DNA of 64,000 nucleotides. Source: Arsenophonus sp. aPb. GTDB lineage: Bacteria > Pseudomonadota > Gammaproteobacteria > Enterobacterales > Enterobacteriaceae. Position 1 is the first letter of the stretch. Each line of letters opens with the position of its first letter. The translations under genes and the position numbers were made by a program. The DNA is taken from assembly GCF_029873475.1 (NCBI RefSeq), contig NZ_CP123499.1:2170001-2234000 (forward strand), in the 5' to 3' direction. The notes under the pieces were generated by a model. That model saw only the letters and a list, made by a program, of their open reading frames with translations. It was not told the DNA's origin and searched no databases. Below are positions 17,029-26,080 of this stretch, piece after piece.

Positions 17029-17325
17029 TTAATGAGCTGACTGTTCATCACATCGTTGAGTATGAATTTTTTGATTAGCATCACTAGACGCTTTAACTTT
17101 CTCTTCTATTATCCCCATCGCTGATTGTAAGGCTTATTTTTCATTAGCAGCACTAACAGGCTGATCAAATAAATCCATTTGCTTGTTTAGATAACCGTGC
17201 CAGTTGTGACACATATATTGCTTATCTTTTTTGTCATTGGCCGCCATTGCCATTGAAGGGAACAAAAATGAAACCATGTAACTCATTGATAATATTATCA
17301 ATCCGTATTTTACTGAATAATTCAT
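17029..17325 (-). pseudogene. Small secreted protein gene, probably interrupted by an in-frame TAA
   Basis: From ATG at 17325, preceded by a good AGGAG site, the frame encodes a signal peptide (LIILSMSYMVSFLFPSMAMAA) and a short mature part with MCHNWHGYLNK. It meets TAA at 17134-17136 after 63 residues. The same frame stays open for 34 more codons (ALQSAMGIIEEK, ANQKIHTQRCDEQSAH) before the next TAA at 17029. The continuation is hydrophilic and supplies a second cysteine, so the original product was probably about 98 residues. The short 63-residue form may still be made. I do not recognise the family. Confidence 0.5.
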
Positions 17326-17798
17326 TTCAATCTCCTAGGGTATTGTGACGCCTAATTAATAGATGACCTTATTCATTACGATTGAGTTTACTAACCTAAA
17401 TAGCAATGTTACAAATGATAAAGCAAATAATAATCATTTCCATTATGTTTTTATACATTTTTGCAATAAATATATATATAAATAATATTAAATAACCAAT
17501 CTATTAATTTAGTTTATCAACTAGTCAAAGTAATTTTGGATAAAATACACTTTCGCACTAGGTTATATATTTCAATATGGCAGGATAGATTTAATCAGCA
17601 ATTCGTCATTTAGGTTATAAGCAATGAGCGTAATGAGGGAATATTGAATTGCTGTTTGCTACAAGGGAAGATTTTAATGATTGGCCAACTTGCTTAGTTT
17701 TAATATAAAAAATTTTATTTGTATCCTTGGTTAATATTTATCTGTTATTCAAGCTAAATGAACAAGTTTAGCTTACTAGTTCGGCTATATCATCGAAT
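17326..17798. other. AT-rich intergenic gap upstream of the small secreted protein gene
   Basis: About 470 bp of very AT-rich DNA with no ORF that has a credible start. It contains the promoter region of the minus-strand secreted-protein gene and the 3' flank of the hcaT-like gene. Nothing further recognised. Confidence 0.55.
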
Positions 17799-18950
17799 TT
17801 AATGATGTGAATTTTCACGCGGTCGAATAAATAGCGCTGGAATGGCAATCAATGACATTAACCAAAATACCCAGTTATGATGAAAAGGAAAATGTTCATA
17901 AACAAAACCTACAACGATTGTCACTATCGCTAACCCGGCTCCTAAGCCCAGTGCCGAATAAAATGCTTGTAGACGAATAATTTCATCTTCGTTACGGGCA
18001 CTAATAAAACGCATCGCCGCAAGATGACAAACAGTAAAAGTACCACTATGTAAAAGTTGGCTCACTATCAGTATCGGTAAAGCGGTAAAACTGGCCATTA
18101 AGCCCCAACGAATCACCGCACAACTTGCTGCTAACAATAATAATCCACTCGCCTGCCAATGACGAAAAAGGACATAACTAAAGGTAAACACAATCACTTC
18201 AGCAACAATACTTAAAGACCATAACAGACCGATAATACCATCGGAATAGCCGACTTCTTTCCAATAAATTGAAGAAAAACCATAATAAGCGGCATGAGAG
18301 CTCTGTAATAAGGTAATACAGAGTAAAAAACGCCAGACTGAGCTATCAAGCAATAATTGTTTTAATGATAAAGTTGAATTAGCGATCTGGCGATAAGTGG
18401 CTTTAGGCATAACAGTAGGTTGTAATAACATCGTCAACAGCATAATGACTATGCTGGCAAGTAATGCGTAGATAATTATTTTATGCCCCCAGTTATTGGC
18501 TAAATACCCCATCCAAGAAGCGCTAATAATAAATGCTACCGAACCCCAAACCCTTACTTTACCATAATCAAATGTTATCTGTTTTTGCCAGCTAGCGGCT
18601 AAGGCATCGGTTAAAGGTATCATCGGTGAAAAAAAAAGATTAAAAGCCAACATGATAAATAATAACCACAACCAGTATGAACTGACGATAAATCCAATAG
18701 CAAAGATCAACGTTAAACCAGCAAATAGACGCAAAGTGGTAATTAGGTGACGAGAGCCTTTTACTATCGGTGCGATCATCAAAGAACCAATAAAACGTGC
18801 GCTAAGGCCGGCTGCTAACAAAATCCCGATTATATCAGCCTCATGCCCTTCACCATGTAGCCAAATTGCGATAAAAGGCAAAAAAATGCCATAAACAAAA
18901 AAATAAGTGAAATAATCTAACGCAAGCCAACGTGTTGATGGAATAATCAT
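17799..18950 (-). CDS. hcaT: HcaT-like MFS transporter (putative 3-phenylpropionate permease family)
   Basis: 12-helix major facilitator protein of the inner membrane, 383 residues. It matches E. coli HcaT along its whole length: STRWLALDYFTYFFVYGIFLPF at the N-terminus, NLFFSPMIPLTDALAASWQKQ, DYGKVRVWGSVAFII, SSHAAYYGFSSIYW and FTVCHLAAMRFISAR. E. coli HcaT is a putative phenylpropionic acid transporter, but no hca catabolic genes are present here, so the substrate is open. It is downstream of glyA on the same strand but behind a terminator. Confidence 0.88.
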   Translation of the reverse strand: MIIPSTRWLALDYFTYFFVYGIFLPFIAIWLHGEGHEADIIGILLAAGLSARFIGSLMIAPIVKGSRHLITTLRLFAGLTLIFAIGFIVSSYWLWLLFIMLAFNLFFSPMIPLTDALAASWQKQITFDYGKVRVWGSVAFIISASWMGYLANNWGHKIIIYALLASIVIMLLTMLLQPTVMPKATYRQIANSTLSLKQLLLDSSVWRFLLCITLLQSSHAAYYGFSSIYWKEVGYSDGIIGLLWSLSIVAEVIVFTFSYVLFRHWQASGLLLLAASCAVIRWGLMASFTALPILIVSQLLHSGTFTVCHLAAMRFISARNEDEIIRLQAFYSALGLGAGLAIVTIVVGFVYEHFPFHHNWVFWLMSLIAIPALFIRPRENSHH

Positions 18951-18975
18951 TATTTATTCCCATTTGATTATCATG

Positions 18976-19011
18976 TAAAAAGCCCGATTCAGTTAACAAC
19001 TAAAACGGGCT
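18976..19011 (-). terminator. Rho-independent terminator of glyA
   Basis: Stem AGCCCG / CGGGCT with an inner AGTT / AACT pairing, followed on the minus strand by a T5 run. It begins 28 nt after the glyA stop. Confidence 0.85.
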
Positions 19012-19038
19012 GAAACGAATCACTAAATTTTAACTTAT

Positions 19039-20292
19039 TTATGCATAAACAGGAAACTGCTGGCACATCAACAATACTTTTTGTTTTACATTTTGGATCA
19101 CACTTACATCATCAATCTTGTCCAAAATATCACATATCCAATTGGCCAATTCAGCTGATTCTTTTTCTTTAAATCCACGACGAGTAATGGCAGGTGACCC
19201 TATACGAATACCGGAAGTAACAAATGGGCCCTTAGGATCATTCGGTACACTATTTTTATTGACGGTAATATTAGCACGACCCAGTGCAGCATCTGCCTCT
19301 TTACCGGTGATCCCTTTATCCACTAAATCTAATAAAAATAAATGGTTTTCAGTTCCACCAGAAACAACCTTGTAGCCACGTTTGATAAAAACTTCAACCA
19401 TCGTTTTCGCATTTTTAGCCACTTGCTGTTGATAGGTTTTAAATTCAGGCTCCATCGCTTCTTTTAATGCAACCGCTTTACCAGCAATAACATGCATTAA
19501 CGGACCGCCTTGAGCGCCAGGGAATACAGCAGAATTTAGTTTTTTGTAAAACTCTTCATCACCACCTTTAGCCAAAATCAAACCACCACGAGGGCCGGCC
19601 AAAGTCTTATGGGTGGTGGTGGTCACAACATGCGCATGAGGAACAGGATTAGGATAAACACCAGCTGCGATCAAACCCGCGACATGCGCCATATCAACAA
19701 ATAAATAAGCACCTACGCTATCTGCAATTTGACGCATTTTAGCCCAATCTACCACGCCTGAATAAGCAGAAAAACCACCAATAATCATTTTAGGTTTATA
19801 TTTTTGTGCCTGAGTAGCTATATCGTCGTAATCAATTTTACCATTTTCATCGATACCATAAGGAACGATATTATAAAGCTTACCGGAAAAATTGACGGGT
19901 GATCCGTGAGTTAAATGTCCCCCATGTGCCAAATTCATGCCTAATACCGTATCACCGGGTTGCAATAATGCCATATAAACAGCAGTATTAGCTTGCGAAC
20001 CTGAGTGTGGCTGGACATTAGCAAAATCCGCATCAAATAAAGTTTTTGCCCGATCAATAGCAAGTTGCTCAACAATATCAACATATTCACAACCACCATA
20101 ATAACGCTTACCTGGATAGCCTTCGGCGTATTTATTAGTAAGTTGGGAACCTTGAGCCTGCATGACTCTTGGACTGGTATAATTTTCTGAAGCGATTAAC
20201 TCAATATGCTCTTCCTGACGCTTAACTTCATTTTCCATTGCCTGCCATAGTTCTTGGTCATAATCTGCAATACTCATTTCACGCTTTAACAT
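19039..20292 (-). CDS. glyA: Serine hydroxymethyltransferase
   Basis: PLP enzyme interconverting serine and glycine while charging tetrahydrofolate with a C1 unit. 417 residues, full length. The PLP lysine is in VVTTTTHKTLAGPRGG; folate/PLP contacts SENYTSPRVMQAQGS and YYGGCEYVD are present. A GGAGAAG site precedes the ATG. It is divergent from hmp, as in E. coli, and the shared region carries a PurR box, in line with purine control of glyA. Confidence 0.98.
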   Translation of the reverse strand: MLKREMSIADYDQELWQAMENEVKRQEEHIELIASENYTSPRVMQAQGSQLTNKYAEGYPGKRYYGGCEYVDIVEQLAIDRAKTLFDADFANVQPHSGSQANTAVYMALLQPGDTVLGMNLAHGGHLTHGSPVNFSGKLYNIVPYGIDENGKIDYDDIATQAQKYKPKMIIGGFSAYSGVVDWAKMRQIADSVGAYLFVDMAHVAGLIAAGVYPNPVPHAHVVTTTTHKTLAGPRGGLILAKGGDEEFYKKLNSAVFPGAQGGPLMHVIAGKAVALKEAMEPEFKTYQQQVAKNAKTMVEVFIKRGYKVVSGGTENHLFLLDLVDKGITGKEADAALGRANITVNKNSVPNDPKGPFVTSGIRIGSPAITRRGFKEKESAELANWICDILDKIDDVSVIQNVKQKVLLMCQQFPVYA

Positions 20293-20397
20293 TTACTTCT
20301 CCTGACTCAGCCACATTTTAAATCGCTATTCAATTAAATGAATAGCACACAGTGTAAACTCTTTTAGCTCACTGAGATAGCCCCAAAATAAAAAATC

Positions 20398-20413
20398 ACG
20401 CAAACGTTTGCCG
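20398..20413. promoter_or_regulatory. PurR box in the glyA/hmp intergenic region
   Basis: ACGCAAACGTTTGCCG differs from the palindromic PurR consensus ACGCAAACGTTTGCGT only in its last two bases. It lies about 105 nt upstream of the glyA start, where it would repress glyA when purines are plentiful. Confidence 0.85.
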
Positions 20414-20527
20414 TATAGGTATTATCAAATGTAAACATTTATCAATAGCGATTTTATCGCCAACTAAAATACGCTAACTCAATCTCATTTTTACAATTAA
20501 TTATTTACTTTTAACCTGAAACAATTT

Positions 20528-20550
20528 AAGTTTCATTTTAAATGCAACTT
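20528..20550. promoter_or_regulatory. NsrR-type operator upstream of hmp
   Basis: An 11-1-11 inverted repeat with arms AAGTTTCATTT and AAATGCAACTT. The NsrR consensus arms are AAGATGCATTT and AAATGCATCTT, so each arm matches closely. It ends 30 nt before the hmp ATG, fitting nitric-oxide-relieved repression of hmp by NsrR. An outer repeat TGAAAC / GTTTCA overlaps its left edge. Confidence 0.8.
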
Positions 20551-20580
20551 TAAGTCCTTAGCTAACTTTAGGAATTTAAT

Positions 20581-21789
20581 ATGATTGATACTCAAACTAT
20601 CGCCACCGTTAAATCAACTATTCCTCTTATTGTTTCCACTGGTCCTAAATTAACCGCTCATTTTTATCAACGGATGTTTCAACATAACCCTGAATTAAAA
20701 GATATTTTCAATATGAGTCATCAAATTAATGGTGCTCAAAGAGAAGCTTTATTTAATGCTATTTGCGCCTATGCTGCCAATATTGATAATGTTTCAGCCT
20801 TACTACCTGCGGTTGAAAAAATTGCCCACAAACATGCTAGCCTGAACATAAAACCTGAACATTATTCGATAGTTGGTCGACATCTATTACATACCATTGA
20901 TGAGTTATTTCAACCGGGAAAAGAAATTATTGATGCCTGGGCTAAAGCTTTTGATGTGCTGGCCGATATCTTTATTAACCGTGAAGAACAAATCTATAAA
21001 ACAAATGAAGAAAATATCGGCGGTTGGCGTGGTTTGCGTCGCTTCAAAGTGGCTAAAAAGATCCCGCGTAGCGAAACGATCACCAGTTTTCAATTTATTC
21101 CAGCAGATGGTAATGAGATAGTCGATTTTCTTCCAGGACAATATTTAACCATTTATTTACAGGATCGTGAAAGACTAACCAATCAGCAAATTCGGCAATA
21201 CTCATTAACCAATGCGCCTAATGGCGAAAATTATTGTATTGCGGTAAAGCGTGAAGAAAAAGGGAGTGTGTCGAACTATCTGCATAATAATATAAAAGAA
21301 GGTGATATCGTCAAATTGGCACCACCTTGCGGAGATTTTTTTTTGGCAGTCAATACTGATACACCAGTAACGTTGATTTCAGCCGGTGTCGGCTTAACAC
21401 CAATGATAAGCATGTTGGAAAAATTACAACAACAACAACATAAAGCGCCATTAAATTGGCTACATGCGACAGAGCATGGTGGACATCACGCTTTTGCTAA
21501 TGAAGTAAAAGATAAATTAACCGATTTTATTCATGGCTTCAGTGCCGTTTGGTATAACAAACCACGTGAGCAAGACAGACAACCAGAACAGTATCAATAC
21601 CAAGGACTAATGAATCTGTCAAAAGTAAAACAACAGCTTAATATTAACAATATGCATTACTACTTCTGTGGCCCTGTCAACTTTATGCAATTTATTGCCA
21701 AGCAGTTGCTCGCCATGGGAGTAAATACCTGTCACATCCACTATGAGTGTTTTGGGCCACATAAAGTTATTGAGGGAAATGAACCATAA
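20581..21789 (+). CDS. hmp: Flavohaemoglobin, nitric oxide dioxygenase
   Basis: Detoxifies NO to nitrate using O2 and NAD(P)H. 402 residues. The globin domain has distal Tyr29 and Gln53 and proximal His85 (KIAHKHASL). The FAD domain carries RQYSLTNAP, and the NAD domain GVGLTPMISMLEKL and YFCGPVNFMQFIAKQLL. An AGGA site precedes the ATG. Divergent from glyA and under a likely NsrR operator. In a host-associated bacterium it would counter host NO. Confidence 0.97.
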   Translation: MIDTQTIATVKSTIPLIVSTGPKLTAHFYQRMFQHNPELKDIFNMSHQINGAQREALFNAICAYAANIDNVSALLPAVEKIAHKHASLNIKPEHYSIVGRHLLHTIDELFQPGKEIIDAWAKAFDVLADIFINREEQIYKTNEENIGGWRGLRRFKVAKKIPRSETITSFQFIPADGNEIVDFLPGQYLTIYLQDRERLTNQQIRQYSLTNAPNGENYCIAVKREEKGSVSNYLHNNIKEGDIVKLAPPCGDFFLAVNTDTPVTLISAGVGLTPMISMLEKLQQQQHKAPLNWLHATEHGGHHAFANEVKDKLTDFIHGFSAVWYNKPREQDRQPEQYQYQGLMNLSKVKQQLNINNMHYYFCGPVNFMQFIAKQLLAMGVNTCHIHYECFGPHKVIEGNEP

Positions 21790-21821
21790 CCATTAAAACT
21801 ATCACTAAAAGCAAGATAAGT

Positions 21822-21890
21822 GGTAACAGGTGGGATAGGAGGTTACAGATTCCATATCAACTCCTTTGTAACTTTCAACCATCTGTTACC
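21822..21890. repeat. Nested inverted repeat between convergent hmp and glnB
   Basis: Outer arms GGTAACAGGTGG (21822-21833) and CCATCTGTTACC (21879-21890) match at 11 of 12 positions. Inner sequences GTTACA and TGTAAC pair as well. The whole element would fold into a long hairpin ending 9 nt before the glnB stop. It probably acts as a bidirectional terminator for the two convergent genes. Confidence 0.65.
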
Positions 21891-21898
21891 CTTTAAAA

Positions 21899-22237
21899 TC
21901 AAATAGCCGCTTCATCCTGCTCGCCGGTTCGAATCCGGATCACATTAGCAATATCATAAACAAAGATTTTACCATCACCAATTTTTCCCGTCTGTGCCGT
22001 TTGCGTTATTGTCTCGACACAACTGTCAACAATGTCATCTGGAACAACAATTTCAATTTTTACTTTAGGCAAAAAATCAACCATATATTCTGCGCCGCGA
22101 TAAAGCTCTGTATGACCTTTTTGTCGTCCAAACCCTTTTACTTCCGTGACTGTCATTCCGGTTATGCCGACATCTGCTAAGGCTTCTCTTACATCATCTA
22201 GCTTGAACGGTTTGATAATTGCATCAATTTTCTTCAT
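21899..22237 (-). CDS. glnB: Nitrogen regulatory protein P-II
   Basis: Trimeric signal protein reporting glutamine and 2-oxoglutarate status to NtrB, GlnE and GlnD. 112 residues, the usual length. The uridylylated Tyr51 lies in the T-loop ELYRGAEYMVDF; the ATP-binding region TGKIGDGKIFV and IRTGE are intact. The ATG at 22237 is preceded in frame by TTG, but homology and the AGGATAA site favour ATG. It follows nadE at 15 nt in the glrR-nadE-glnB arrangement. Confidence 0.98.
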   Translation of the reverse strand: MKKIDAIIKPFKLDDVREALADVGITGMTVTEVKGFGRQKGHTELYRGAEYMVDFLPKVKIEIVVPDDIVDSCVETITQTAQTGKIGDGKIFVYDIANVIRIRTGEQDEAAI

Positions 22238-22252
22238 CAAATTATCCTATTA

Positions 22253-23875
22253 TCACCAGTTTTTACGACCAAAAGCCGAAGTAATTGGGTAACGCCTATC
22301 CTTATTGAAATTTCGAATTGTAACGCGTGGGCCTATCGGTGCTTGACGTCGTTTATATTCATTAATATCAACTAGCTTGATCACCCTACGTACTGTTACC
22401 TCATCAAATCCAGCCGCCACTAATTCACTGACCGATTTATCCTGTTCTACATAACCTTCCAAGATCGCATCCAACACAGGATAAGGTGGTAGACTATCCT
22501 GATCAAGTTGCCCTGGCGCTAGCTCAGCAGTAGGCGGCCGCTCAATCACGCGCTGAGGGATGTTTGCTGAAATGGTATTACGATATTTTGCTAGCTCAAA
22601 TATTAACGTCTTTGGTACATCTTTAAGCACCGCAAAACCGCCGGCCATATCACCGTAAAGGGTAGTATAACCTACCGCCGATTCACTTTTGTTGCTGGTC
22701 GTTAATACTAAACGGCCACTCTTATTGGATATTGCCATCAGAATGATAGCCCGGCAGCGAGCCTGCAAATTTTCTTCGGTAGTATCGGGAGCCATATCTG
22801 CAAATAAGGGCGACAAACCAGCCATAAATGCATCATACATAGCTTCAATAGATACTATCGCAAATTCAATCCCTAACAATGCTGCCTGTTCTTCGGCATC
22901 ATGGATGCTTATCTCAGCAGTATATTTAAAAGGCATCATTACTGCCTGAACTTTATCTTTTCCTAAAGCATCCACTGCAATAGCCAAGGTTAAAGCTGAA
23001 TCAATCCCGCCTGATAATCCCAAAATAACACCAGAGAAGCCATTTTTATTAATATAGTCACGGGTTGCCATAACTAATGCTTCATAAACTTGAGCGGTAG
23101 ACGATAAAGTTTTAGCTAAATTAGCTACTGGCAACGGTTCGCAATCATTAAATTTACACCGAATTACTTGCTCAGCAAACTGCGCTAAATAATGCGTTAC
23201 CTCACCCTTTCCATTAAATACTTTTGAGCCACCATCAAATATAAGTTCATCCTGTCCGCCAACCTGGTTTAAATAGACAATTGGCAAATGCGTTCTTTGA
23301 CTATGAGATTTTAATAACCTTGTACGGATATGGGGTTTTTCGCGATTATAAGGTGAAGCATTAATGATAATCAGGATATCAGCACCTAGCGCTTTAATTT
23401 TATCAACCGGTTCATCAAACCAAACATCTTCACAAATTAAAAAACCTAGCTTATAACCTTTAAAAGATAAGACACAGCTTTCGTGACCAGCATAGAAATA
23501 GCGCTTTTCATCAAAAACACCATAATTAGGCAATTGTTGCTTAAAATAACGCGCTACCAATTTCCCCTGCCAGAAAAATGACAATGCATTATAACATTTT
23601 TCATTTTGCTGCCATGGATGCCCAACGACAATGGCTATATTTTGACTAGCGTCTTTAAGGCGATCTAGCTGTTTACTACAGCGTTGGTAAAAATCCGACC
23701 GAAAAAGTAAATCCTCCGGCGGATAGCCAGTTAAAGCCAATTCCGAAAACACAATAAGATCCGCACCCTGCAACTGTTGAGCCTTAGCTTCCTGCAACAT
23801 GCGTTCACAGTTGCCTTCAATATCACCTACCAGCCAATTTAATTGTGCTAGTGCAATATTCAGCGTTCGGTTCAT
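22253..23875 (-). CDS. nadE: Glutamine-dependent NAD+ synthetase (nitrilase-synthetase fusion)
   Basis: Last step of NAD synthesis: amidates nicotinate adenine dinucleotide with ammonia taken from glutamine. 540 residues in two domains. The N-terminal nitrilase-type glutaminase has catalytic Glu45 (FSELALTGYPPEDLL), a lysine near 112 (QLPNYGVFDEKRYF) and cysteine near 148 (LICEDVW). The C-terminal ATP-pyrophosphatase has the P-loop LGLSGGIDSALTLAIA and the KSESAVGYTTLYGDMAGG region. E. coli NadE is the shorter ammonia-dependent type, so this is the other family. Co-directional between glrR and glnB. Confidence 0.95.
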   Translation of the reverse strand: MNRTLNIALAQLNWLVGDIEGNCERMLQEAKAQQLQGADLIVFSELALTGYPPEDLLFRSDFYQRCSKQLDRLKDASQNIAIVVGHPWQQNEKCYNALSFFWQGKLVARYFKQQLPNYGVFDEKRYFYAGHESCVLSFKGYKLGFLICEDVWFDEPVDKIKALGADILIIINASPYNREKPHIRTRLLKSHSQRTHLPIVYLNQVGGQDELIFDGGSKVFNGKGEVTHYLAQFAEQVIRCKFNDCEPLPVANLAKTLSSTAQVYEALVMATRDYINKNGFSGVILGLSGGIDSALTLAIAVDALGKDKVQAVMMPFKYTAEISIHDAEEQAALLGIEFAIVSIEAMYDAFMAGLSPLFADMAPDTTEENLQARCRAIILMAISNKSGRLVLTTSNKSESAVGYTTLYGDMAGGFAVLKDVPKTLIFELAKYRNTISANIPQRVIERPPTAELAPGQLDQDSLPPYPVLDAILEGYVEQDKSVSELVAAGFDEVTVRRVIKLVDINEYKRRQAPIGPRVTIRNFNKDRRYPITSAFGRKNW

Positions 23876-23904
23876 AAAATTTCACTCTCCAGACATAATA
23901 ATTA

Positions 23905-25242
23905 TTATTCTTTAAAATCATTAGCATCCAGTTTATGCCTGGCTAATAATTTATAAAACTCTGTTCGATTTCGACCTGCCATACGCGCTGCGTGGGTAAC
24001 ATTGCCTTTTGTCATTTGTAACAATTTGCGCAAATAATTAAGTTCAAATTGGTTACGAGCCTCAACAAAAGTAGGTAACGCGGTATTCTCGCCTTGCAGT
24101 GCCTGAATGACTAGTGCTTCACTAATAACCGGCGCAGTTGTTAATGCAACGCACTGCTCAATAACATTCACTAATTGCCTTACATTGCCCGGCCAACTTG
24201 CTGCCATTAAACATTTCATCGCATCCCTCGATAGGCTACGCACAAAAGGTTTATGACGCTTTATTAATTCCCTTAACAAGTGATTAGCTAATAAAGGAAT
24301 ATCTTCTGGACGTTCATTAAGCGCAGGAATTTTAATATTTACCACATTCAAACGGTAATAGAGGTCTTCACGAAATTCATTCTTTTCCATTGCCTTTGGC
24401 AAATCACGATGAGTCGCTGAAATAATTCGAACATCAATATCGAGATCACGGTTACTACCTAAAGGGCGAACTTTACGTTCTTGCAAAACCCGTAATAGTT
24501 TCACTTGAAGTGACAAAGGCATATCACCAATTTCATCAAGGAATAATGTTCCACCTTGCGCAGCAAGAAACAAACCCTCACGATGAGTAACCGCACCGGT
24601 AAAAGCGCCCTTTGCATGCCCAAACAGCTCAGATTCTAAAAGCTGCTCAGGTAAAGCCCCACAGTTAATTGCAATAAAAGGCTTTTTAGCTCTAGGGCTA
24701 GCACGATGAATTGCTCGAGCCAATACTTCTTTGCCGGTACCACTTTGGCCATTGATTAATACACTAACATCAGATTGGGCCACCATACGTGCCTGTTCTA
24801 ACAAACGAAGCATTATCGGGCTACGAGTGACAATTTCTTCACTCCAATTTTCATCAGAAACCGAAATTGACATGGCCAAGGCTTCGCCGATTGCTTTATA
24901 AAGGGCATCACGATCAACCGGCTTAGTAAGAAAACTTGATACCCCTCTTTGAGTTGCAGCTACCGCATCAGGAATTGAACCATGCGCTGTTAAGATAATA
25001 ACCGGCATGCCTGGCTGTTGTTTCTGTATCTCAGCAAAAAGTGCCATGCCATCCATTTCATCCATACGCAAGTCACTGATAACCAAATCAATTTTATCTT
25101 TTGCTAGAATTTTCAAGGCATCCGCGCCATTTTCTGCGGTAACCACCTTAAATCCTTCGCTGGTCAAACGCATACCCAATAATTTCAACAGACCGGGATC
25201 ATCATCTACCAAAAGTAGGTTAGCTGATTTATGCACTGTCAT
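23905..25242 (-). CDS. glrR: GlrR, NtrC-type response regulator
   Basis: Sigma-54-dependent activator paired with GlrK. 445 residues: receiver domain with phospho-acceptor Asp57 (LVISDLRMDEMDG), AAA+ domain with Walker A GQSGTGKEV, the sigma-54 contact loop GAFTGA and LDEIGDMPLSLQVKLLRVLQ, and a C-terminal Fis-type HTH (NVTHAARMAGRNRTEFYKLL). In E. coli it drives the small RNA gene glmY; the same target, with recognisable GlrR boxes, lies about 2.7 kb upstream here. Its start overlaps the qseG end by 4 nt. Confidence 0.97.
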   Translation of the reverse strand: MTVHKSANLLLVDDDPGLLKLLGMRLTSEGFKVVTAENGADALKILAKDKIDLVISDLRMDEMDGMALFAEIQKQQPGMPVIILTAHGSIPDAVAATQRGVSSFLTKPVDRDALYKAIGEALAMSISVSDENWSEEIVTRSPIMLRLLEQARMVAQSDVSVLINGQSGTGKEVLARAIHRASPRAKKPFIAINCGALPEQLLESELFGHAKGAFTGAVTHREGLFLAAQGGTLFLDEIGDMPLSLQVKLLRVLQERKVRPLGSNRDLDIDVRIISATHRDLPKAMEKNEFREDLYYRLNVVNIKIPALNERPEDIPLLANHLLRELIKRHKPFVRSLSRDAMKCLMAASWPGNVRQLVNVIEQCVALTTAPVISEALVIQALQGENTALPTFVEARNQFELNYLRKLLQMTKGNVTHAARMAGRNRTEFYKLLARHKLDANDFKE

Positions 25243-26036
25243 TGCGCATTTTCTCCAATTTTATCAGCCTGTTGCGCCTCTTTAGTCACATCGGTGGTTT
25301 TCGGCTCGCCACTATTTGATGCTGAATTGGCACTACTTTTATCCATTTTTCCGCTCGAAATAGCTTGTTCCTGTTTACGCGAAGAAAGTTGTCGTTCAAT
25401 ATCTTTCAGATTTTCCAACTTACGTGAGACAATATTTAATTCATAGGCTAGATGAGCATTTTGTTCAGCAAGCCTATCTAGTTTATTATCGCTTTCTTGT
25501 TGTAAACGTAAATATTTAGCATTTGCTTCTTCAAGATTAACAATCTGTATTTGCTTTTCACGCCATAATTCTAATAGTGGTCGTATAGGTGAAGGGAACT
25601 GCAAACTATAAATATTCAAATTATCAATCATCTTACGCCGAACGATGACGGTTGGTTCGGCAACATCGAGTAAAATACTGTGACGAAAAACATTCTGCCA
25701 ATTAATTAACTGGAGAGTTTTAGCCATCAAACGCGCTTGCTCTTTATTCAACCTATTAGCGCAATCAACTATTCTCAACCAGTAAAGCGGATTATCTGAA
25801 GCACTCTCACTCTCAATACTCCATATTTTTTCACAATTTACATAGCGATAATCTGTTATACGTTCTTCTATTGGCATCGATTCATTTATCATATCCAGCG
25901 GTAATGGATGGTGAGATTTACTACAAGCTATTAATAAAAAGGGTAAAAAAAGTGTGGTTAAGTTTATTTTCCATTTAGTGGAAAAAAATCCCTCACAACT
26001 TAGCCTCGCTGATGCAATATGCCATGTTTTCCGCAT
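25239..26036 (-). CDS. qseG: QseG/YfhG, outer-membrane lipoprotein of the GlrKR system
   Basis: Lipoprotein that modulates the GlrK (QseE) kinase. Homology to E. coli QseG shows in NPLYWLRIVDCANRL, WQNVFRHSILL, IRPLLELWREKQIQI and SRKLENLKDIERQLSSRKQ; the middle is a coiled coil. The signal peptide ends in LLIACSK, a lipobox. Two starts are possible: ATG at 26081, overlapping the glrK stop as TAATG, or ATG at 26036 (MRKTWHIASARLS), which gives a shorter leader closer to E. coli. The second is used here. The C-terminal tail is Ser/Glu-rich. Confidence 0.9.
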   Translation of the reverse strand: MRKTWHIASARLSCEGFFSTKWKINLTTLFLPFLLIACSKSHHPLPLDMINESMPIEERITDYRYVNCEKIWSIESESASDNPLYWLRIVDCANRLNKEQARLMAKTLQLINWQNVFRHSILLDVAEPTVIVRRKMIDNLNIYSLQFPSPIRPLLELWREKQIQIVNLEEANAKYLRLQQESDNKLDRLAEQNAHLAYELNIVSRKLENLKDIERQLSSRKQEQAISSGKMDKSSANSASNSGEPKTTDVTKEAQQADKIGENAQ

Positions 26037-26080
26037 TATCCCTGCGGCTATTAGGATGTTGTAATTAGACCAATTTGGCA

